From: Agromyces humatus
Lineage (GTDB): Bacteria; Actinomycetota; Actinomycetes; Actinomycetales; Microbacteriaceae
Length of the DNA: 64,000 nucleotides
Direction: 5' to 3'
Assembly (NCBI RefSeq): GCF_021228295.1
Contig: NZ_JAJQPD010000001.1
Span: 372,001 to 436,000 of the forward strand
Of the stretch, positions 1-8,179 are shown piece by piece (the stretch's first letter is position 1; every line of letters begins with the position of its first letter). A program made the position numbers and the translations under genes. Under the pieces are notes generated by a model, which ran no database searches, was not told where the DNA came from, and saw nothing but the letters and a program-made list of their open reading frames with translations.

Positions 1-1
1 C

Positions 2-217
2 CTGCTGCGCGTGCCGTGCACGACGATCCGAACCGAGACCGAGTGGGTCGAGACGGTCGAGCTCGGCTGGAACGTGCTGATCGACGATCCGGCCGATGTT
101 CCGCGCTCGTTGCGGCGCGCGGCTCCCCAGCCGACCGACGCGACGCCATACGGTCAGGGCACCGCGGCGCAGCTCGTGATCAGCGAGCTCGCTGCCCGGG
201 TCGCCGACGCGCGCTGA
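2..217 (+). CDS. UDP-N-acetylglucosamine 2-epimerase (non-hydrolysing, WecB/WlbD-like), C-terminal part
   Basis: Only the last 71 codons are in the window; the reading frame is open from base 2. The segment TTIRTETEWVETVELGWN matches the conserved C-terminal block of non-hydrolysing UDP-GlcNAc 2-epimerases (the R-x-E-T-E-W-x-E-T-x-x-x-G-W-N motif). Family members interconvert UDP-GlcNAc-type sugars at C2. Because WlbA/B/C-like genes follow on the opposite strand, it may act as the WlbD-type epimerase that turns a UDP-diacetamido-glucuronate into the manno form; this role is inferred from context. The gene converges with the glycosyltransferase ending at 180, and the two coding regions overlap by 38 nt. 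The start and catalytic domain lie outside the window. Confidence 0.8.
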   Translation: MLRVPCTTIRTETEWVETVELGWNVLIDDPADVPRSLRRAAPQPTDATPYGQGTAAQLVISELAARVADAR

Positions 218-1331
218 GCTCATCGACAGCCCTCTGCCAGATCAGCACCTGGTGCTCGGCCGAGAGCTCCTCGGCGACCGCGTGCGAGCGTGCCTTCCAG
301 GCCTCGACGTCGGCAGTGGTCAACGCATCGTAGGCGTCGGCGATCTCCGCCGCATCGAATCCCGCCGTGACCCGGCCGAAGCCGTGCGATTCGACGTACG
401 CCGCCATCTCGGGCGACGGCCCGACCACGACCCCCAGCCGTGCCTGCACGAAGTCGAACAGTTTGTTCGGCAGCGCCCACTCGGCGTTGAAGTTCACCGG
501 CGGACCGGCGAACACCCCCACGTCGTACGCGTTCAGCGTCTCGACCAGCTCGCGATACGGCACGGGATCGTGGACGACGACGGAACCGACGGCCCGGGCA
601 CGCTCGCGCAGCTCTTCGAGATGCGCCGGATCGTTCGGCGTCAGGTACAGGTCCATCGAGACCGGCGCGCGCGCCAGGCCGACGGCGTCGATGAGGGCCA
701 TCAGGTTGCGGTTGCGCAGGCACACGCCGCTGTGGACCAGCCTGATCGGCGTCGCCACGGGCTGCGGCGTCAGTGGCGCGTAGGGCGCGGCATTGGTCAC
801 GACGTCGGGGCGGAACCCGAACTCCCGTTCGTACTCGCGGGCGAGACCGTTGCCGACGGTCGTCCACGATGACGCCTTCGCCACGAACGTGCTGCACATC
901 CAGCGGACGAACGGCGCCACGAATCGGCGCCAGCGCGGCACCTCCTCCTTCTGCCGCGGCGCGTACTCGTGGAGGTCGACGTGCACCCCGCCCGCCGGCT
1001 TCAGGTCGAGCGCCAGCCCGACGGTGTCGACATCGTTCGCGAACACGACGTCGAACTCCCGCCCGCGAAGCGCGCGTCGCGCGTATGCGACGGCCGGGTT
1101 GCGCCAATACGCGAGGCGATACGACCGCAGGATCAGCGCGGCCCGGTTGTACCGCCAGTACACGCGGTCGTCGGGGATCGCGATGAACTCCTCGACCCCC
1201 TCGACCTTCGGGCCGTACCCGACGACGGTGACGGCATAGCGATGGCGCAGCGCCGAGACCTGCTTCAGCACCCGCGCGTCGGACGCGATCACCGAGAACG
1301 AGATGATCGCGAGGCTCGGACGAGGCGTCAC
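180..1331 (-). CDS. Glycosyltransferase, GT4-like (paralogue of the upstream gene)
   Basis: 383-aa predicted cytoplasmic glycosyltransferase with a GT-B layout. The N-terminus LAIISFSVIASDARVLKQV is the nucleotide-fold start seen in GT4-type enzymes, and the C-terminal half has the ALPNKLFDFVQARLGVVVG donor-site region. The GTG at 1331 is chosen because it overlaps the TGA of the upstream gene (GTGA), suggesting translational coupling. It is clearly paralogous to the neighbouring 1328-2476 gene (shared IASDARVLKQV, WALPNKLFD and RLVHSG blocks), so a tandem duplication is likely. It is the last gene of the leftward polysaccharide operon, and its 3' end overlaps the convergent epimerase by 38 nt. 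Donor and acceptor sugars cannot be read from sequence. Confidence 0.85.
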   Translation of the reverse strand: MTPRPSLAIISFSVIASDARVLKQVSALRHRYAVTVVGYGPKVEGVEEFIAIPDDRVYWRYNRAALILRSYRLAYWRNPAVAYARRALRGREFDVVFANDVDTVGLALDLKPAGGVHVDLHEYAPRQKEEVPRWRRFVAPFVRWMCSTFVAKASSWTTVGNGLAREYEREFGFRPDVVTNAAPYAPLTPQPVATPIRLVHSGVCLRNRNLMALIDAVGLARAPVSMDLYLTPNDPAHLEELRERARAVGSVVVHDPVPYRELVETLNAYDVGVFAGPPVNFNAEWALPNKLFDFVQARLGVVVGPSPEMAAYVESHGFGRVTAGFDAAEIADAYDALTTADVEAWKARSHAVAEELSAEHQVLIWQRAVDELSARRRPGQRAR

Positions 1332-2476
1332 GATCGCTGCATCAATCGCTCGACCGCCGTGGCCCAGACGATGTTCTGCCGCTCGGCCGAGAGCTCGTCG
1401 GCGGCGAGTCCTGCACTCGACTTCCATGCGGCGACCTCGTCGGTGCGCACCCCGGCGAGCACCTCGGCGATGGCCGTCGCATCGAATCCGTCGGCCACGC
1501 GCCCGATGCCGTACTCGACGACGTACGAGGCCATCTCGCGGGACGGGCCGACGATCACGCCGAGCCGGGCCTGGATGTAGTCGAAGAGCTTGTTGGGCAG
1601 CGCCCACTCGTTGTTGAAGTTCAGCGGCGGCAGTACGTGAACGCCGACATCGAACGTGTTGAGGATCGCCAGCAGCCGCGAGTACGGCACCGGGTCGTTC
1701 AGGCGCACCGTCGAAGAGGCACCGGCACGCTCCGCGATCTCGGCGAGGTGACCGGGGTCGTTGGGCGTGAGAAACAGATCGAGGGTGAACCGACCGTCGG
1801 ATGCCTCGACGGCATCGATGAGCGCGATCAGGTTCCGCGAACGAAGGCAGGCGCCGCTGTGCACGAGCCTGATCGGATCCTCGACGGCGCTCGGCTTCAG
1901 GTCGGTGAACGGCGCCGCATTGACGACGAGTTCGGGTGCGAAGCCGAACTCGCGTTCGTACGCGCGGGCCAGGCCCTCGCCGACCGTGGTCCACGACTGG
2001 GCGCGCGACACGTAGCGACGGCATATCCACTCCCAGAACGGCTGGATGCGTCGCTTCCATGCGGGATTCTCCTCATGGAGCCGCGGGGTGTACTCGTGCA
2101 GGTCGGCGTGCACGCCGAAGCGGGGGCGCAGCTCGAGCGCGACCGGAACCGCCTCGACATCGTTGGCGAGGACGGCGTCGAACTCGCGGCCGCGCAAGGC
2201 CTGCCGGCTCCACGCCACTGCGCCGATTCGCCGGTACGCCGCACGGTACTGTCGCAGCGTGATCAGTCGCCCGTCGAGCTCGCGCGCCGGCAATCCGTCG
2301 GGAATCCGGATGTGGTCGATGCCGTCAGCCGAGAACTCCCCGATCGCGCAGGTCGTCACGTCGTACTCGTGCCGGAAGAGCTCGACCTGCTTGAGCACAC
2401 GAGCGTCGGACGCGATCGGCGAGAACGACAGGATGAGCAGACGTCTGCGGGCCAATGGAACCTCCGGGGTCGTCAT
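1328..2476 (-). CDS. Glycosyltransferase, GT4-like
   Basis: 382-aa GT-B type glycosyltransferase (LLILSFSPIASDARVLKQV near the N-terminus; WALPNKLFDYIQARLGVIVG in the C-terminal donor domain). The ATG at 2476 forms an ATGA overlap with the stop of the upstream GT2 gene; an in-frame GTG at 2485 is an alternative that would add three residues. It is coupled at both ends by 4-nt overlaps, in line with one long transcript. It has a close paralogue immediately downstream. No signal peptide or membrane segment is visible, so it should act at the inner face of the membrane on a lipid-linked glycan. Confidence 0.85.
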   Translation of the reverse strand: MTTPEVPLARRRLLILSFSPIASDARVLKQVELFRHEYDVTTCAIGEFSADGIDHIRIPDGLPARELDGRLITLRQYRAAYRRIGAVAWSRQALRGREFDAVLANDVEAVPVALELRPRFGVHADLHEYTPRLHEENPAWKRRIQPFWEWICRRYVSRAQSWTTVGEGLARAYEREFGFAPELVVNAAPFTDLKPSAVEDPIRLVHSGACLRSRNLIALIDAVEASDGRFTLDLFLTPNDPGHLAEIAERAGASSTVRLNDPVPYSRLLAILNTFDVGVHVLPPLNFNNEWALPNKLFDYIQARLGVIVGPSREMASYVVEYGIGRVADGFDATAIAEVLAGVRTDEVAAWKSSAGLAADELSAERQNIVWATAVERLMQRS

Positions 2477-3567
2477 GGTCGCCACCGTACGACGGCGTAG
2501 TTGGCGTAGCGGCGCAGCACGCTCTCACGCGAGAGCGACCGCGACAGCGTGCGGGGGAACGTTCGCGCGAAGCGGCCTGCGCTCCGATGGCGGGCGATCG
2601 CGGCCACGATGCGCTCGGTGTCGACATCGGGACGCGAAATCTCGTCGATGAGCGCACGATCAGCCCGGCAGAGGTCGTCGAGCCCGCCGGGCGCGAACCC
2701 GACGATCGACGAGATGGCCTCGCGGGTCGCCGCGATGTCGTCGGCCGACCACGCGTCGACCCCGGTGCGGGGCACGATCGAGCCGAGCACGTTGATGCGC
2801 AGCAGCTTGGTCGCGAGCGAACGACGGACGCGTGCCGGCTGGGCGCGCGCACGCTCGGACGCGAGGAGCTCGAACACGGGCCCGGCGAGCACGCGCATCG
2901 ACCGGGGCGTCGTGGTCACGCGCGTGCGCGCATCGGAGCCGATCACGTACGCCGGCGCGCGGCGGTCGAAGTCGATGCGCAGACCGCCGGTCCAGAGGGC
3001 GAGGCTGACAGCCTGGTCGCCGCCGGTCTGCGCGCCCTCGGTGAAGCGCAGGCCGCGCTCGTCGAGTACGTCCCGGCGAATCAGGCCGAGCGGGGCCGAC
3101 CGGTAGAACATGCGGTCGCGCACCGGGTCGAGACGGGTGCGGCGCCGGGGGCGCGACAGCGGATTCAGCAGTAGCTCGCCCGACTGGTGGCGCAGCGGCG
3201 CCAGCACGATGTCGGCGCCACCCGCCTCGACATGCTCGAGCCATGCTGCGACGGCACCGGGCTCGAGGTAGTCATCGGAACCCATGATCATGACGAACGG
3301 CGCGGTCGCGAGGTCGATGCCGTGATTGAACGGCCCCTGCGGCGAGGCGATGCCGTCGGCGAACTCGACGACCCGCACGCGGGCACGGTCGTCGGGCAGC
3401 TGCGAGTCGATGGTGGTCGCCGCGATCCCATGGCACACGACCGTGACGCGAATCGGCTCGTCGCCGTGCAGCAACGACGCGACAGCACGGTCGAGGCGCC
3501 GCGTCGGGTCATGGATCGGGACGACGACATCGACGATCGGTTCGGGCGCCGAGACCCCTGGGGTCAT
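2473..3567 (-). CDS. Glycosyltransferase family 2
   Basis: 364-aa GT-A fold glycosyltransferase. PIVDVVVPIHDPTRRLDRAV is the GT2 N-terminal nucleotide-binding strand, and FVMIMGSDDYLEPGAV contains the metal-binding acidic motif (SDD in place of DXD). The remaining C-terminal part is an unrecognised helical region rich in Arg. Its ATG overlaps the ABC exporter stop (ATGA at 3564-3567) and its own stop overlaps the next start, so it is embedded in the operon. The likely role is transfer of one sugar to the polysaccharide exported by the neighbouring transporter. Confidence 0.85.
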   Translation of the reverse strand: MTPGVSAPEPIVDVVVPIHDPTRRLDRAVASLLHGDEPIRVTVVCHGIAATTIDSQLPDDRARVRVVEFADGIASPQGPFNHGIDLATAPFVMIMGSDDYLEPGAVAAWLEHVEAGGADIVLAPLRHQSGELLLNPLSRPRRRTRLDPVRDRMFYRSAPLGLIRRDVLDERGLRFTEGAQTGGDQAVSLALWTGGLRIDFDRRAPAYVIGSDARTRVTTTPRSMRVLAGPVFELLASERARAQPARVRRSLATKLLRINVLGSIVPRTGVDAWSADDIAATREAISSIVGFAPGGLDDLCRADRALIDEISRPDVDTERIVAAIARHRSAGRFARTFPRTLSRSLSRESVLRRYANYAVVRWRP

Positions 3568-5375
3568 CGACGCTCCCCGGCCCGGGCCTCGTCGGCGAGG
3601 CCCGCGAGTGCGGCCTGCACGGCGAAGTCGGGGACCGCGTCGACGACCTCGTCGAAGGTGCCGCTCGCGAGGATGCTGCCGTCGCGCATGAACACGACCT
3701 GGTCGCTGTCGCGGATCGTCGACAGGCGGTGCGCGACCGAGACGATCGTCACCTGGCCGCGCAGGTTGCGGATGGCGAAGGCCACGTCGGATTCGGTCTT
3801 GGTGTCGAGCGCGCTCGTCGCCTCGTCCATCACCAGCACGAGCGGGTCGCCGTAGAGCGCCCTCGCGATGCCGAGTCGCTGCCGCTGGCCGCCCGAGAGC
3901 GCCATGCCGCGGTCGCCGATGCGCGAATCGATGCCGCCGGGTCGCTGCTCGATCGTGTCCCACAGCTGTGCGCGCTTCAGCGCCTCGCGAACCTTGTCGC
4001 GATCGACGTCGTCGCTCCAGGTGAGCGCGACATTCTGCGCCACCGAGCCGTCGAACAGCGAGACGTCTTGGGGCACGTACCCGACGCGTGAGCGCCAGTC
4101 GAGCAGCACGTCCTCGAGGTCGACGCCGTCGAGCCTGATGCTGCCCTGGGATGGGGTGAGCAGCCCGAGCACGAGGTCGACGAGCGTGGTCTTGCCCGCC
4201 CCCGACGCCCCGGCGATGCCGAGTGTCGTGCCCATCGGGAGGACGAGGTCGACACCCTGCAGGGCGGCCTCGCTGCGCTGCGGATAGGTGAAGCGCACAT
4301 CGCTCAGCACGAGACGCTGCGGCTCGCCGACGATCGGCTGTCGGCCGACGGTGTCGGCGTACCGCACGTAGTCGACCGACTTCTCGATGTCGTTGATGAC
4401 GTCGTTGACGATCAGCACGTTGGCGTGCGTCTGGATCATCACGGCCTGGAAGCCCGTCAGCGACGGGACGAGGCGGTAGCCGGCGACGCCGAACAGCGCG
4501 ACCGACGCGAACGCTGCAGCCATGTTGCCCCCGCTGCCGAGGAACGCCGCGCCGCCGACCAGCAGGAACCCGCCGACGAGTGCCGCATCGAACACGAACT
4601 TCGGCAGCTGGCCGAGAAAGCTCAGGTTCGACCGGGCCCGCGTGGTGTGGATGCGGTTGTCGTGCACCGCTCGCGCGACGGTCGGTGCGCTGTTGCGCAG
4701 CGTGATCTCTTTCAGGGCGTTGACCATGTCGGTCATCAGTCCGGCGACCTTGAACGAGTAGGTGCGGTTCACCCGGCCGGCCTCGATCGACTTGCGGGCG
4801 ACCACGAAGTACAGCACGAAGGCGATGAGGCCCAGGTACCCGAGGGTGATGGCAGCGGTCACCGGCTGTGCGATCACGAGTACGGCGACGACGGCGATCA
4901 GGGTGGTGATCATGGTCGGGAGCGAGAGCAGGGGCAGCATGAATCCGCCGACGACGCTCGCAATGCCGACATCGGCGAGGCGGATGAGCTGCGACGTGTT
5001 GCGGCGCAGTCGCTCGGTCCACGGCGCCTTGATGTACGCGTCGAACAGGCGGTCGCCGATCTCGAGCTCGTACGACGCGAATCGCCGGGTCGCCATCCAC
5101 TGCAGCCCGACCGCGAGCACCGACTTGAGGATGATCAGGCCGCACACGACCAGCAGGATCCACGCGTACCCGTCGGGCTCGACGGTGCCGATGACCGGAA
5201 GGTTGATGGGCTGGTTGTTGACCATGCCGGTGAGCGAGACGGCCAGCAGCATGAGCGCGGCGATGTCGAGGATGGCGAGGGCGCTGGAAAGCCCCACGTA
5301 GGTCCACAGGAACACACGCGCTCTCGCGGGCAGGAGCGGCAGAATGCGCCGGAACGTCTGCAGGTTAGCCTTCAC
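3564..5375 (-). CDS. ABC exporter, fused membrane and ATPase domains (glycan flippase-like)
   Basis: 603-aa half transporter of the type I exporter fold. Six predicted membrane helices lie within residues 20-320. The ATPase domain has Walker A GASGAGKT (about 389-396), signature LSGGQRQR (493-500), Walker B VLVMDE (513-518) and switch AHRLSTI. It would act as a homodimer. Placed among glycosyltransferases, it may flip a lipid-linked oligosaccharide in the way MsbA/PglK-type flippases do; this is inferred from context. The GTG start at 5375 follows a 135-nt gap, the only sizeable gap in the operon, which may hold an internal promoter. Its stop is coupled to the downstream GT2 (ATGA). Confidence 0.9.
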   Translation of the reverse strand: MKANLQTFRRILPLLPARARVFLWTYVGLSSALAILDIAALMLLAVSLTGMVNNQPINLPVIGTVEPDGYAWILLVVCGLIILKSVLAVGLQWMATRRFASYELEIGDRLFDAYIKAPWTERLRRNTSQLIRLADVGIASVVGGFMLPLLSLPTMITTLIAVVAVLVIAQPVTAAITLGYLGLIAFVLYFVVARKSIEAGRVNRTYSFKVAGLMTDMVNALKEITLRNSAPTVARAVHDNRIHTTRARSNLSFLGQLPKFVFDAALVGGFLLVGGAAFLGSGGNMAAAFASVALFGVAGYRLVPSLTGFQAVMIQTHANVLIVNDVINDIEKSVDYVRYADTVGRQPIVGEPQRLVLSDVRFTYPQRSEAALQGVDLVLPMGTTLGIAGASGAGKTTLVDLVLGLLTPSQGSIRLDGVDLEDVLLDWRSRVGYVPQDVSLFDGSVAQNVALTWSDDVDRDKVREALKRAQLWDTIEQRPGGIDSRIGDRGMALSGGQRQRLGIARALYGDPLVLVMDEATSALDTKTESDVAFAIRNLRGQVTIVSVAHRLSTIRDSDQVVFMRDGSILASGTFDEVVDAVPDFAVQAALAGLADEARAGERR

Positions 5376-5510
5376 TGTCGGTTCTTTCTCACTGGTGTTC
5401 GCGAATGCCGGGCCAGGGTACCGGGTCGTCCATTCGAGGCGGCGGGTTCCGCAGTGGGCGATCGATCGTCAATCCTCCCACAGCCGTCATGTCCGTATGC
5501 TGAGGGCGGG
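5376..5510 (-). other. 135-nt intercistronic gap, possible internal promoter
   Basis: This is the only gap over 100 nt inside the leftward polysaccharide operon. On the minus strand there is a TACCCT box suited to a -10 element, and farther upstream a TTGACG hexamer, but the two are not at standard spacing. I see no gene and no clear terminator hairpin here. An internal promoter for the exporter and the last three glycosyltransferases is possible but unproven. Confidence 0.3.
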
Positions 5511-6725
5511 TCAGCCGAGCAGGAAGCCGCGCAGCACATCGGCCGAAACCCGCCCGTCGTGCACCGAACGGGCGAAATCGGCTCCGGCTGCGGCGACGCC
5601 GCGATAGTGGTCGCGGCGATCGAGCATGTCGAGCAGCACGGCCTCGAGCGTGTGCGGGGTCGCCTGGACGACGGGCAACTCGAGCCCATGATGCGCTGCG
5701 ACCTGCTCGCGCACCTGGTCATGCACATGGCCGACCACGACCCGGCCCGCGGCCATCGCCTCGACCGCGGCGACGGAGTAGGTGCCGATGCGGAACTGCT
5801 CGAGCACGATGTCGGCGTCACCGACGTGACCGGGCATCTCGGCGGCCGGGATGCCGCTGAACTCGCGATAGTCGATGAGCCCGCGGTCGGCGAGGGACTG
5901 CACGACCGGTCGGATCAGGTCGGTCCCCTTCACCGCGGCGCGACTGGGCGCGTGCACGACGACGGGCACACGCCGCTCGAGCGGCGCGATCGCCGACTGC
6001 CATCGGGCAGGGTCGACGACGACGGGCAGCACCGTCGCCCCTGGCCAGTCGAGCAGAAGGTCGGGAGTCGACACGAACACCGGTGCGCCCACTCGCCGAA
6101 GCACGTCGTGCTTCGCCTCCGCCTGCGCCTGCAGCCTGGGCGTCGCCTCCCACACGCCGTCGCGGAACGGCGACCACTCGTCGATGCGGGCATGCCGATC
6201 GGGAAGGCGGATGTCGCTGCCGTGCGCGATCATCGCGACGCGCACCCCTACGTCGCGAAGCGCGTCGACCTCGCGCGCCACGTCATTGCCGAACCGCGAG
6301 GTGAACAGCGGCCAGACCGACTCGATCATGACGTGCGAGAACGATCGGGAGACGGCCCGGAAATGCGCCTTCTGCCATGCCTCGGATCGGACGAACACGG
6401 TGGACGGCACGCTGTAGTCGCTCGGGAACCCGAACCCGCTCGTGCCGCGATGCTGCATGTCGACGGCCCCGACACCGGGCAGGCGCTCGGCGGCACGCGC
6501 CCACGCGTACCCCTGGGCGGCCGAGTTCACGGGACCGATGTAGAGGCGTACGGGCGTCGCGGGCGCGACCGGCGGCGTCGGCCGATCACGGGGAGCGAAC
6601 CCGTACTTGCGCGGGTTGACCCGCAACTGCAGGGCCTCGGGCATCGCACCCAGCGCACGCCAGGTCGCGCGGCGCAGCGCGCTCGCGCGCACCTCGCCGG
6701 ACTCTGCAGGCTGCTCATCGGTCAC
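5511..6725 (-). CDS. Glycosyltransferase-like protein (GT-B fold)
   Basis: 404-aa protein with the layout of a GT4-family enzyme. The C-terminal half includes VVVHAPSRAAVKGTDLIRPV and EFSGIPAAEMPGHVGDADIV followed by GTYSVAAVEAMAAGRVVVG, the usual donor-binding E-x7-E-like region of GT-B enzymes. The first ~70 residues are Arg/Ala-rich without a clear domain. The GTG at 6725 forms a GTGA overlap with the upstream glycosyltransferase stop. Part of the leftward polysaccharide operon; sugar specificity is unknown. Confidence 0.8.
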   Translation of the reverse strand: MTDEQPAESGEVRASALRRATWRALGAMPEALQLRVNPRKYGFAPRDRPTPPVAPATPVRLYIGPVNSAAQGYAWARAAERLPGVGAVDMQHRGTSGFGFPSDYSVPSTVFVRSEAWQKAHFRAVSRSFSHVMIESVWPLFTSRFGNDVAREVDALRDVGVRVAMIAHGSDIRLPDRHARIDEWSPFRDGVWEATPRLQAQAEAKHDVLRRVGAPVFVSTPDLLLDWPGATVLPVVVDPARWQSAIAPLERRVPVVVHAPSRAAVKGTDLIRPVVQSLADRGLIDYREFSGIPAAEMPGHVGDADIVLEQFRIGTYSVAAVEAMAAGRVVVGHVHDQVREQVAAHHGLELPVVQATPHTLEAVLLDMLDRRDHYRGVAAAGADFARSVHDGRVSADVLRGFLLG

Positions 6726-8179
6726 GATCGCGGTGTCCTTCCTGCTCGTCGACCTGCTCTCGATTCCGCGAGAACCCGATTGTGCAGGTCGATGAGCCGG
6801 GCCGCCTCGTGCTGCCAGGTCAGTTCTCGTGCCGCCGCACGAGCGGCCTCGCGGTACCGCGCGGCGTCGGGCACGATCGACTCGATTGCGGCCGCGAGTT
6901 CGACCGGTGACGCGTTCGGATCAACCACCTGCCCGAGTCCGTACTCCCTGACGATCGCGGCGGCGTCCTTCGTGTTCGAGGTGATGACCGGCAGGCCCGC
7001 ATGCACCGACTCGAAGAGCTTGTTCGGCAGCGAGTACTCGTACGAGAGCACGGTCGGCTGGGTCAGTGCGACCGAGACGTCGGCGTCAGCGAGCGCGGCG
7101 GACACCGCTGCGGAGTCGACGGCGCCGGCGAAGTGCACGCGATCGGCGACGCCGACGCGCTCGATGAGCCGACGCAGCCCGCCGACGTACACTTCGGTGC
7201 CCTCACCGAGCAGCACGAAGTGCGTGCCCTGCGCCAGATGCGGCACGGCCTCGATGACGCGCTCGATTCCGCGGTTGAAGGTGATGCCGCCGCAGTAGAC
7301 GACGACACGCGCATCGGCCGGCAGGCCCGCGAGCTCGTGCAGCCGCCCCGACGAGGGGTCGGGCCCGCGTCCGTCGAACGGCGGGATGTTCCGCACGAGC
7401 GTGGGCAGCTCTCGCAGCGAGTAGTTGCGTTGCAGCCACTCGGCGATGCTCGGCGAGACCGTGATGACCGCGGCGGCACGGCGTGCGCCGCGGCGCTCCA
7501 TAGGCCCCTCAAGTCGTTTGGCCACGGGACGATCGGCACTCACGTTGCGGTGCGTCCACAGCTCGTGCGAGTCGTAGACGAACGGGATGCGCAGGCGACG
7601 TGCGACGTGCGTCGCCACGCGCAGCGTGTTGGCATCGTGGGTGTGCACGAGCACCGGGTTCCATCGCTTCACGGCACGTCGCGCGTTTCGCCAGAACGAG
7701 AACTGCCGCACCGTGCGGTCGGCACGACGCCATTGGGTGATCACCCAGCCCTTGGCACCCCGCGGCCCGGCCGGCTCACCGGCGCGTGGGCCGGGATCGA
7801 TCGCGGGAACGCCCTCTGCCGTGGGCGACTGCTGGGCGGGGGCGGCCTGCACGCTCGAGCCGGCCGGGCGCTGCGGCGACGCGCGACGCCCGCGACGCAG
7901 CATCCGCCTGACCGCCTGCCCGGCGTCGACGAGCACGTGACCGATCGACGCGATCGGCACGCGCTCGATCTCGTACCCCGCATCGTCGCGCTCGACCCCG
8001 ACCGCGTACTGGCTCACGCGCGCCCCGCCGAACGCGAAGATCCGCACCTCGGCACCGGCGTCGACCGCCGCCTTCGCGATGCGTCGCACGCGGGTGTCGC
8101 GGTGCACGTCGTTGTAGACGACGAACGCGATGCGCGGAGCGGTGACGCCGCTCGCCTCATAGGTCGGTGGAGTCGTCAT
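6722..8179 (-). CDS. Glycosyltransferase, GT4 family, with low-complexity insertion
   Basis: 485-aa GT4-type enzyme, longer than the usual 370-410 residues. The N-terminus APRIAFVVYNDVHRDTRVRR and the C-terminal VVYCGGITFNRGIERVIEAV plus YSLPNKLFESVHAGLPVITS are typical. The extra length is a Pro/Ala/Gln/Arg-rich segment at about residues 97-141 inside the N-terminal domain, which looks disordered and could be a surface loop. The ATG at 8179 overlaps the stop of the upstream gene (ATGA), and its own stop is coupled to the next start. Member of the polysaccharide operon. Confidence 0.88.
   Translation of the reverse strand: MTTPPTYEASGVTAPRIAFVVYNDVHRDTRVRRIAKAAVDAGAEVRIFAFGGARVSQYAVGVERDDAGYEIERVPIASIGHVLVDAGQAVRRMLRRGRRASPQRPAGSSVQAAPAQQSPTAEGVPAIDPGPRAGEPAGPRGAKGWVITQWRRADRTVRQFSFWRNARRAVKRWNPVLVHTHDANTLRVATHVARRLRIPFVYDSHELWTHRNVSADRPVAKRLEGPMERRGARRAAAVITVSPSIAEWLQRNYSLRELPTLVRNIPPFDGRGPDPSSGRLHELAGLPADARVVVYCGGITFNRGIERVIEAVPHLAQGTHFVLLGEGTEVYVGGLRRLIERVGVADRVHFAGAVDSAAVSAALADADVSVALTQPTVLSYEYSLPNKLFESVHAGLPVITSNTKDAAAIVREYGLGQVVDPNASPVELAAAIESIVPDAARYREAARAAARELTWQHEAARLIDLHNRVLAESRAGRRAGRTPRS

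Noticed and set aside
4425..7298. 957-codon plus-strand open frame opposite the ABC exporter and glycosyltransferases
   Set aside because: It is the antisense shadow of well-recognised minus-strand genes; its translation is rich in Arg, His, Asp and Gly with no domain.
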